Source: Hanleya hanleyi
Taxonomy: Eukaryota > Mollusca > Polyplacophora > Lepidopleurida > Hanleyidae
Length of the DNA stretch: 64,000 bases
Direction of reading: 5' to 3'
Assembly: GCA_036873755.1 (NCBI GenBank)
Contig: JAVTVY010025321.1
Location: forward strand, 47,725-111,724
Shown here piece by piece: positions 26,201-38,200 of the stretch. The first letter of the stretch is position 1; each line of letters starts with the position of its first letter. The notes below the pieces were generated by a model, which did no database searches, was not told where the DNA came from, and was given only the letters and a program-made list of their open reading frames with translations. The translations under genes were made by a program, and so were the position numbers.

Positions 26201-29200
26201 AAATGAAAATACATTTTCATGGATTTGGGGATTCGAACCAAAATGTTGCTTTTCTTTTAATCTGTAGTCCGGCACTGTAACCATTCGACCAAGCAGCTGT
26301 TACAATTATCAGCTTGAGGAATCATGTGCTGAATGGCGGTGAACGACACCCTATCAGAGCATTACAAACGTTTTGACATATTTCCGTATTATGAAAATAT
26401 GACACCTTTAACCAAAACGATTTTTCAGTATCATTTTGGAACAATATTCATCGCATTTCGATATGTAAGACTCGTTTTGGTTAAAGGTGTCATATTTTAT
26501 ATATGAAGGGAATTCCCTTCAAGAATATCGCCAAAAATTGCAAAAACAAAAACATGCTTATTTTCTAATACTCGCAATATTTTTTTGACAAATCTCTTCT
26601 CGGTGAAAATTGAGAATATGAACATTCAGTATTTTCTCTCTCAACCTAATAACTTTTAAAGTAAACGAGAGGAAATTATATTTTCGGTTTATAAACGCAA
26701 CACACTAAGGAAAAAATACGGTCAAACCGAACACCTCCTTTACACTTGATTTTCAGCTGGACTACATCTTGGATTTGAGTTCTTTTCCTATCTTTAACAT
26801 GCTATTTTGGCAATTTCCTATATTCCAGAGATCGGCAGGTGAAGGACCCATTTTCGTGGCTGATGTCTCAACCTGTAACCATCTGACCCTGGGATCGTGT
26901 GTATCCATTTTTCAGCCTTCTTTCGGCAACTGCAAGAGGGATTTTCCGGAAATCAATACCACGTGACTTCGTCAGCCAATCAGCTAAAGTCTACTGACGT
27001 AACTCAAACATAACCCGCCATTTCCGAGTCATGTGATGTCCTACTTGTTCAAAATTGCAGTTCTACCACACCTCTTGGATGATACGAAAGTTATTTATAC
27101 CTATATATTTTGTAAGCCCAGGCAATATCTGTTTCCGAAGTGGTATGAAAACCTGTAATTTATCAGATTTCTCGAGTCTGTTCTCCGCGGGATGAAGGCC
27201 GAGCAGAATACGGTAAAGTATCGGATATCGCTCCGCGATAATGGAGACACACGATTCGCAAGCCATCTTATGGATGGCGAAGTGTACGCAAATGGCTAAT
27301 GTCTCTGTTTGATTCACCATGCTACGATGTCACATGTGTAAGAGGTATCTGTGGAGCTTTGGGGCTTATTTGGAAAATAGCAAATTCTTCTTTCTCTGTT
27401 TCGAACCTGAAGTTATGCTTGTGAAAATTGAGTTACTGGAAACATGTGTGCCTATTTCCAGTCCTCAAATCGTGCACTAATTTCGCCTTCTGGAATTACA
27501 TTCCTGTCCTCACGAAGGCTTTCCATCGGAGCTATTAACCTCACGTTAAGAGACCAGAAGAAGGATTAGAAGCCATGTACATGCTTCTCGCCGGTAAATA
27601 TCAGTTACTATCATCTGGGAATTGAAATAATAGGAAAATGATAGGGCAGATAGAATGACAGAAGAGAATGACATAAGTAGCAAGGAAAGACAACCCTCTG
27701 GGAGCGAACCAGCAGCTGAGAAGGAATGGCCGACCAAATTTGGATATTTCGACAAAGGCAGCAGAGTGCAAGAATTCATTATTGTAACGAGGCAATGTAC
27801 AGATGCATGCCAGTTTTCCTTCACCTGATAACGGGCTCAAAACGCCACCCACCGTTGACCCGATCTATTACATAAAAAAATCAAGTCTATCGAAAATTCA
27901 ACGTACAGTAAATTCTTTTTTTTTTCAATCCAATAGATTGAAAACAGTTCCAGTCGCTTCGGAAGATTGGGATGTCAGTCTAATTATTTACGAAGGCAAG
28001 TATATGCTGACATGGCAAGTGTAGATAACAGCAACATCAATGCAATTGGACTCACTGGTCTCCGACGATCACTCCTCCGATGTTTCTGTTTCCGTGTTCA
28101 CAGAGAAACGTGTGCGTCTCATCTGTGGGCGTGACGACATTGCCCGAATACAACACCCGCACATCATACTCATATCGTATCGCACCAGTCTGAAATAGAT
28201 AATAACTCCATAAATAAAAAATGTCTAATTTTCAGTTGTGAAAAACATATGGAATATCAGGTTATAATTTAAGCAGCAATCCATGAAGCGAACAGCAACA
28301 ACAACAACAACAGCAATGGGGAATTGAAACAATCAATAACTTAGCCTACTCGAGATCCAAAGAGTGAAAGTCATAATTCTTCGATTAAAATTTCAGGAAA
28401 ACAATGCTAATACTCTGTTTCTATTTGTAAACAAGAGTTCAGTTGAACAAAATGTACAGCAAAATGAACAGCAAAATGATGTGCGTTTTGAGGGCTGAAC
28501 AAAATATTATTCAAACGCATTATTAACAATTCTTATTTCCGTATTATCAATACAATGTGTAACAATATGCAAATACCAAGATGACTTTGATTAAATATGT
28601 CTAAAGATATTTAACCATTGATAATTGGGGATATGGATATTCGCCGCTTCATAATTTCTTAGGAAATAAAATTACATAAATATAAACATATTGGGGATAT
28701 GTCCAATATGTCCAGGGGGAATCTGTCAAGGGTGACGTCCTACATTCACGAATACATTTGTGCAGCTTTGTACATCGGACAGTAGAACTGGACAGCGGAA
28801 TAAAATGAATAATTGGCCGTAATCGAGAAATATTTGCATTCTGAATAGATCCAGTGCATACAGTTTTTTAGTGCTTTGTCGTCCTGTGGTGTCCCTCTTC
28901 GTACCAGAGTCCGAAATATAAGGCAAGACATATGGCTTTCCATTCCTGAGAATCAATCTTCTTGCGTTAAGGTAGGGGAGGTAACCCTAAAATGTACAGA
29001 GTGTCTATATGTTGTGCCAAGTTTCACTGCTTGGGAAAACGAAATTGGCTACAATATATTGCCCAATACATAGGTTCATTCCAGATGTCAATCGTCAAAG
29101 CTCGCCAATCTACAGTCGATGTTTTCTGTTGCTGCGTTATTTGTCATCTATCAAATTTGAGACTATATTTCGAAAGCTCAGGAAATGAAAGTTCTGTTAC

Positions 29201-32200
29201 ACACGTGTGGCTGACACTGTATTGCGATGACTCATTTCAAGCTACGCATATTTTTGGACAGCCGGAAAATGTTCCATAGACTGATGAGGTCTGTTTGGCT
29301 GAATGCTTGGCTGCCTGGCTGGTGTCAACAACAGTCGACAATCAGTTTTTGTGTTTAAATCTTGGAATTTGAATTTTAAATTTTTCCTGTCCACCACTTT
29401 TCGGCCTCACCCGATGTCTTCTGAACTGAGTCCTGCTCGACACCCTAGTAGTAGTATAAGCGTAAATTCCTTATTACTGACCTACTTCCGCTAGGGGCGC
29501 TGCGGAGATGACGTCATCGATGACGTCACAGAGGTCAAAGGTCAAATCCGGGTCAAAGGTCAAAAGTAGTTCCGTTACTTCTGGTCACGTGACCGGAAAT
29601 GACCTTTTTTATTCCTCTGCGATGATGCGGTCTGGCGGTGATGCGGATAGAAAGTAGTCCGGCGGTGATGCGGTCGACCTCCGCGGCCAGAAAGTAGTCC
29701 GGTGCTGTGGCCGCTTCCGGCAACAAACCTCCGCGAAGAGAAAAAGTAGTCCCAGGGCCATACGTTGCTTTTCGCCTGATTCGCCTATGACGTCACATCC
29801 GGGTCAAAAGGTCACTGTGTGGTCACGTGACAGCCCGGAGTTATCTCCCCTTGTTTTTTTCAACGAGGGTCCTGGGCCATATACACCAGGGTCCGTCACA
29901 GTGTGCGTCATTCACCGTTCGTTATTGGGTCAACCATGTAACCAAGGGACCGGACCATAAATACGAGAGACATTCAGAGAGTGCGACTTAGCTCTTTAGC
30001 TCGACTACATACAAGAGATATCATTCATGGGATGTTTCTTTGTTTATAGAGTTGCTTGAATTTCTCATTAAAAATATCTATGTGAAATTTGGCAACACAA
30101 TATATCAGCAGCATATAGGTATTCCAATGGGTACTAATTGTGCACCCCTGTTGGCTGACCTGTATCTGTTTTCTTATGAATATGACTATATGCAGGCGCT
30201 TTCAAAAACCGATCCATTCAAAGCCCGATCCTTCTCATTCACCAAACGTTATATAGACGATCTTCTCGCTGTGGATAATCGCTATATAAATGACGCAGTG
30301 AAGGATATATATCCACCTTCACTGGATTTGAAGGAAACTACAGATAGCCCTACAGGCACATCTTATTTAGATCTCTATCTCTATAAAAATGAAGCGGGCA
30401 TTCTCTCTCGTCGACTTTATGACAAAAGAGATGATTACAATTTCGACATCGTAAACTATCCCTTTCTAGATAGTAATATTCCAGTGGGACCTGCATATGG
30501 CGTATACATATCTCGCTTAGTAGCATTTGCTAGATCCTGTGTTAAATGTGATGATTTTAATCAACGTCACAAAACATTGTTGCAGAAACTTATAAAACAG
30601 GGCTATTCCACCAAGCGCCTCCACTCAAAGTTTCTCAAATTTGGCGATACATTATTATGTTGTTTCAGCAATCTATGGGGTACTTATTCCCAAGACACTT
30701 TTAAACTTTTGAATCGTGGAGATTTGGAGACGGGTAAGACTAATCGATCAAAATTATTGGGGTACTAAAACCTATCTTGCCGTACCTTGTTACAATCATC
30801 CTGTGTTAAATGTGACGATTTTAATCAACGTCACAAAACATTGTTGCAGAAACTTATAAAACAGGGCTATTCCACCAAGCGCCTCCACTCAAAGTTTCTC
30901 AAATTTGGCGATACATATCGCATGCTGATAGCAAAATACGAACGTAGCGTGCAAGATCTATGGCGCTACGTTTCGTAACTTGTGTCTAATTCCGCTTAAC
31001 CCGGGGCTAGGGGCCGTATGAACCCATGTACTTCAAGATCCTCATGGTACTCATATGAACAGTCACAATCAAAGCGTGACTGAGGTACATTATTTTTAGA
31101 TGACGACTCTATAACGAATATTATGGATTAAGAATACTGATCAGCGATACGGATTTGATATTTTGGAACATCATGATGTCTTGCCGGTATCATTGAAAAC
31201 TGTTGACCGCTTCTCTCTTGCAGGAAACAAGCCTATGTTTATGTATACTTTTGTCTTTTTGATTTTGGTGCTAATACTGTTATATGGAAATGGAATAGGT
31301 CTTTGGATTATGGACGCGGATATTCTCTAATGGACGACGGCTGGATTATGAATGACGGACTAGACGCTTGTAATCATTCACCCTTCGGCATTTCGTCAAC
31401 CATGTCACCAGTCCTACGAGCCATCCTTCCCCTTACACCCCAGGCGGGGTTACACGTCTATGAGGATAAAGTCACCATCGTGGAAGACCGTCAAATTTGC
31501 TGGTCGGAACCTGACACCGTATCGAATACGGTTACGCTACACCATGACGGCTGGACCAAATTTAAACGAGTGTTGAGCGGTGAGCTCGACGGAAACCTCA
31601 TCCACATAGACAATGCCATCTACGTACACCGTGGACCCTTCTTCGCACGCATGGGGCGTTAGCCAGACCCTACGCGAGGCCTTACCCTAGACCCCGATCT
31701 GTGGACAGCCTTCGACAAAGTGGTGCCTATTGTGGACCAGCTGTTTACACCGGACGAGCGGTCACCCGTTCAGGTGGGCTGGGCTCGTGCTCTGCGAGAC
31801 GCGGCGGCTGAATCCAATGAACGAATTTCTAGGAATGAAGCGGAGCCAGACGACGATGCCATTGATTACCCGGCTAGACTCAGTCAACCAACACAACGGG
31901 GGTAGAACCCGAACATGAGACCTCGTTATAAATAAACGATACACTCCGGGTCCATCATCATTTTGTCACCATGAAGCGCTGGGAGAAGATGTTGGATACC
32001 TTATACTACAATCCCCACAGTCCGGCTGCGTATAGTGCATTGTCGGCTCTATCGAGCGGCCAAATCCCAGGGGATACAACGTGCCCAAGTCCGAGATTGG
32101 TCAAAACAACAAGACACCTATACCTTACATCGAGCTGCCCGCCGTCATTTTCTACGGAACCGGGTCATCGTGGGTGGTATAGATGCCCAATGGCAGGCGG

Positions 32201-35200
32201 ATTTGGTCGATATGAGTGCGTTTGCCAAACACAACGATGGGAATCGGTGACTGCATTGATATCCTGTCTAAGTATGCGTGGATGGTACCCATCCGGACGA
32301 AAACAGGGACGAATCTCGTAGCGGCGTTCAAGGACATCTTCAAGACTGGGCGCAAACCCTTGTATTTGCAAACCGACGAAGGCACAGAATTCCTCAACCG
32401 ACCGGCGCTACGTTTCGTAACTTGTGTCTAATTCCGCTTAACCCGGGGCTAGGGGCCGTATGAACCCATGTACTTTAAGATCCTCATGGTAATCATAGGA
32501 ACAGTCACAATCAAAGCGTGACTGAGATACATTATTCTTTAGATGACGACTTTGCAACGAATATTATGGATTAAGAATACTGATCAGCGATACGGATTTG
32601 ATATTTTGGAACATCATGATGTCTTGCCGGCATCACTGTTGACCGTTTCTCTCTTGCAGGAAACAAGCCTATGTTTATGTATACTATGATTGTCTTTTTG
32701 AATTTGGTGCTAATACTGTTATATGGAATATGGAATAGATCTTTGGATTATGGACGCGGATATTCTTTAATGGACGACGGCTGAATTATGGATGACGGAC
32801 TAGACGCTTGTAATTTCTCAAGAAACAAAAGGTCTTCCTCTTTCACACCTACAACGAGACGAAGGCTTCCGTGGTGGAAAGGTTCAACAGGACATTCAAA
32901 GGCCGCATGTACAAATATTTCACGTACAAGAATACACGGCGGTAGATCGATGTTCTCCCAAACTTGTGAGTGGTTACAATCGAGCCTATCACCGGAGTAT
33001 ACAGAGAGTCCCCATTACCGTCACCCAACGCAATGAAGCCCAAGTCCGACGTGTCTTGTACCCCATGCAATCGCAACGAGCACCGAAGGAGGTGTTCAAG
33101 GTCGGGGACCCTGTACGGATCAGTAAAGTCAAGGGTAAGTTCGAGAAGAGTTATCTTCCCAACTGAAGCGATGAGCACTTCCTGATTAAACGGCGCCTAC
33201 CCCGACAACCACGAGTCTATGAACTGGAAGATCTACAAGGAAACAGCCTTTCGTAAAAACAAAGCAAGACTACTACACGGGGGAGCAGATTTTGAAAACC
33301 CAACGTCGACGTGGCAAACTGTTTCATTTCGTCAAATGGCAAGACTGGCCCATCTCGTTCAATTCCTGGGTCGCGGCCAACCAGGTGAAACCACGGCGCT
33401 ATGGACAAACAACGACCGCCTCTGAACATTACGTTTCCCAAAACGCGCAAAGCGCAAGTGGGCTGCCATCCCTCCATCCCGTTTTAACAGACTTCATGGA
33501 TCAAAGCACAGAGACGTGGTGTTGGAATACTAAAACGTTACAAAACCGACCAGTAGCGTGTGCGGACAATATTGATTGTTCTACCCGTACCATCGATGCC
33601 GGGGAAGAAACTTTATCTACCATCGTGCAGATGTTTGACGAGTACCCCAAGGCCGTGGACCGAGATGTACTCGTATATGACTGGGCCGCCGATCATTTCA
33701 ATGTACAAGTCCCGTTCTGGGCTTGAGTTTTTCACGTAAAGCCCCCTGTTCTGGGCTTCAGTTTTTTCACGTGGTTGTTCTCGCGTTGTTGTTGTTCACT
33801 GAATAAAAAATGAGATATCAATAGCCTGTACTCCTCCATGAGAGCTTCAAAATAAGACCTCATACGACCCCATCGCACCACTAGTGGCCCACCTAGACCC
33901 CAACAACGTCTATTCCCATAATCTTTGTCTACTGCGCATGCGTAGAATGACGTAAGTTTCACGTTTCACCCATCCCGGCGGATGCTCCCTCACGAGTGTT
34001 TCAACGTGATACTTCACTCGATCCGATCGAACCACTAGGGGCCCACCCAGACCCCAAAATGTATATTTCCATACCGTTTGTCTACTGCGCAAGCGCAGAA
34101 TGTTGAAAACAAACAATACAGCCTTCCCGTCGGATGCTCCCTCACGTATGCTTCACATTGATACCTCACTCGACCCAATCGGACCAATATGGGCTCACCT
34201 AGACCCCAAAACGTCTATGTCCATACACTTTGTCTACTGCGCATGCGCAGAATGTTGAAAACGGAATACACACCCCTCCTGTCGGATGCTCCCTCACGAG
34301 TGCTTCAACGTGATACTTCATACGACACTATAGGACCAATAGGGGCCCGCCTAGATCCCAAAACGTCTATTTCCATAATACGGCCTGTCTGTCTTCTAAC
34401 AAACGAAACACTAGTCCAAGCGCATGCTCCTCCATGTATGCTTTACATTGATATCTCACTCGACACCATAGGACCAATAGGGGCTCACCTAGATCCCAAA
34501 ATGTCCACCCAGTATGGACCTGTGCACTGAACCAGTATGGCCCTATATACAGGCTTACCCGTTACTTTTCGAAAAAATTCACTGCTTACCTCAGAGACCC
34601 TTGCCATCGTGTTTTTCATGGTGAGACGAAGAAAACAAGACCCATAGTAAAATCCAGAAATGACCACGAGTCATACAGGCAAAATAGATGCAAATGTGCG
34701 AATCAGGGGAGATCACCGGGCAATTTCGCCTACAGAGGGCTGGCCTAGTCCGAGTTGTCTCCCTTGCGCCCAGAGTGTATAGATGGCGCTACGATCGGTA
34801 TCATCCGGGAAAATTGTCCCTGGACGCCATTTTTGAGCTAGAAATATGACACAAACGGACCTGCACGGATGATTTTCAACCTTTTGCGAGTGATTGTACC
34901 ATGCAAAATTATATAAAACTAACGGGCGGGTGTATGTATCTAATTCATTCATACCACGCAAGACCACATGTTGGGATTGCTGGTCCCCGATGACGTCATT
35001 CTCCTTCGGTCATCATGCGTAGGACGAACGTTGTGTGGCCGCCATTTTTCTTTCTTTGTTTGTGCAAACTGGACAATAAACGTTCGACACTGGGGTCGCA
35101 CTGATCATAGACTGGCCATAATAACATGGTACAACACATATAGATTATGTTTATTACTATAAGTCTTCCTTCCCATGGGTCAGATTTTTGTTGTGCCAAT

Positions 35201-38200
35201 ACGGTTTCTCGCTCTGTGGAGTGGGTTCCCCATGTTTTTTGATGAAATACGATCTTCCAAACAAGAATATGTACACTGTATGTTGAAAATAAAATAAAAT
35301 GTTTCCCTCCTCGCCCCATTTTCATTAAACACATACTTTAATGGGATCAAACATTTTTTTTAATTAACGAGACATCACATATTTTTTTTATAGCCCAGTC
35401 GGCGTCCGCACAACGTTGGGCCTACGTTAGTCGAAGATGGCGAATTTCAAGATGGCCGTCGGTACGTTTGACCAACGTCGCTATAGGTCATCGCGTACGT
35501 TGACATGACACCGATTTTGCGCGTCTGTGATTGGTGAATAAAAAAGACGTTGTTAGTACGTCGGTGACGTTGGTCGATCGTCGGAGTTTTTTTCAGAGCG
35601 TGGGCGGGTATTTTTCTATAAAAGGGGACAGTTTTCGAGATCTGTATCCATTTTCGCAAAGTCTAGGCGAAGCCCTCTTACGCAATAATACGAATATAAT
35701 CTACACGCTGTACAAATACAAACAGTGGAAGACTACTGTCCATTCCGAGCCTGCAACGATCACCGTTCGCCAGTTCGCCCGCTGATGACGGGAATTTTAC
35801 CACAGATCCTGACGATCCGCCTATAGAAGTACTACAGAGACAACAAGCTGTGCGTACAATCTACCGACGGCATTGGCCTACTATCCGGCACTGTTTTCAC
35901 CGACATGGCCCGATACTACAATTTCCGGTTAGAGGAAAATATCCGTCTCGCCCACTACGCCTAAACTATTTTCGCGGACCAAGCCACAGCGTTCAAATTA
36001 AATCCCCCCTTTGGGTATTTATTACGGCATAAGGAGACAGACTTTTACCCCAGTAACAATACCCTGGTGTTCGAGCAGCCCTTCACCGTTACCGATCGAC
36101 CGCCCCTGGACACGGTACTGGACCAACTAGAAAGCTTGGATAGTTTAGAATGGGCCCGACAACAACGCCCCAACACCAAAAGGCAAGTGGAGATGACGAC
36201 AAATGTTACGTTTTACGTAACTAAAATAATCGACCACCCTATCGGCGCTCCCATTTATCTCCCGTACTGGTTCAAACACAGAGAAGGCATATACGCCTTA
36301 GTCAGTGGAAGCAATGGGCCGTACACCGATCGGAAATGTTTATTTCGCTGCCTGGCTATCCATCTCAACAAACTTCCACCTACACATTGTGATCGAATTG
36401 CCAGCAAATATTGGGAAGTGTACTTACGTGAAAAGAACATGGAAAAACAGCACTTCCGCGGGGTTCCGTTATCACAACTGGATGTGGTGGAAAAGGAGGT
36501 GTTCGGTTTGACCGTATTTTTTTCCTTAGTGTGTTGCGTTTATAAACCGAAAATATAATTTCCTCTCGTTTACTTTAAAAGTTATTAGCTTGAGAGAGAA
36601 AATACTGAATTTTCATATTCTCAATTTTCACCGAGAAGAGATTTGTCAAAAAAATATTACGAGTATTAGAAAATAAGCATTTGTTTGTTTTTGCAATTTT
36701 TGGCGATATTCTTGAAGGGAATTCCATTCATATATAAAATATGACACCTTTAACCAAAACGAGTCTTACATATCGAAATGCAGTGGGTTTGATCCAAAAT
36801 GATACTGAAGAATCGTTTTGGTTAAAGGTGTCATATTTTCATGATATTGAAATATGCCAAAACGCTTGTAATGCTCTGAAAGGGTGTAGTTCACCGCCAT
36901 TCGGCACATGATTCCTCATTTTGATAATTGTAACAGCTGCTTGGCCGAATGGTTACAGTGTCGGACTACAGATTAAAAGAAAACCAACATTTTGGTTCGA
37001 ATCCCCAAATCCACGAAAAAAAAATTCTTCATTTTTTCCTTTTTCTCCCATCTTCATCATTTTGGACATTAAAGTGAAATAGAGACGGCGAACCCCTAAC
37101 GCACATAATCCCTTATTTTATTATAATTCGTCAATAGAATTGCACACAAACAACTCCACACACAGTCAGTATTTGAATATTCTGACGATCCAGCAGAGCA
37201 AAAAAGTAATTGTTACACATATATAATTTCGTCTTAGGACAGCGGAAAGTTGTGACTATGAAATGAAAAGTTATAAGGTTAAACTTGTCTTATATCAAGA
37301 CCTTTATTAAGGAAATGACCCTCAACAAGTGGTGACGCTTGCTTTCCCAATTGATTATGCATGTGCCAATATGTGCCAATGGTAATCGTATGAGAATATG
37401 AACCAGAATTTCCCATTTGACTGGCCTCGCCTGTCTGACAAAGAGTTGGGGAATACCTGAGCATTACGTCACAATTTACCGGCCGGCTCGGAGCGAGACA
37501 ATAGAGCAGCAGAGAGCGACTCTGAAGGGAAAAATATCCATCTAAAGCGAACACCTCCTTTGTTCCACGTCAATATTGTCGTATACAGTCTAGCCCAACA
37601 CGTGGATGATGACAACATCGACGCCCCACAACTCACAGCCCGACTAGTACATCGTTCCGCGGGGTAATACGACACAACCATGAAATTGAATTTGTACCAA
37701 ACGGACACTGGCGGGCATTTCTCGTACATTACGGACATAAACAGGTATGCCCAGTCATACAGCTGTAGTAAATGCCATCGCGTGCTTGACCGTTCCACCT
37801 ACCTACACCGTCACGAGAAAATCTGTGACAAGACCACCAAACGAAAATTCCCCGGCGGCGTATTCCACGACACGCCCACCATATTTGAAGAGCTGGCGGA
37901 TGAAGGTATTGACGTCCCCATGGAGCACCGTTATTTTCCGTACCGAGCCTGCTATGATTTTGAAGCCCTATAAATGGAAAAGGTATCGGCCAAAACTCAA
38001 TGGACCCAGCACCATATTCCCTTGAGTGTGTGTATTCACACCAACGTACCCGGTTATGAGACCGCTCCGGTGTGTTTCGTCTCTAAAGGTGACCCCCATG
38101 AACTGATTACACGAATGATGGACTACCTGGAAACCCTCAGTCAAGCCAGTGCGGCACATCTCACCTTGACTACCAACCGTGATGTATTAGCGGCACTTGA

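Larger units (their letters stand above)
25504..26741 (+). mobile_element. Spy-like non-autonomous DNA transposon, copy 1, in intron 5
   Basis: About 1.24 kb with ends AAAGGAGGTGCTCG and CGAACACCTCCTTT, homologous in inverted orientation to 36492-37561. It includes a tRNA-like segment on the minus strand and an internal 95-bp hairpin. It contains only short meaningless frames, so it must move with a transposase supplied elsewhere. Confidence 0.85.
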
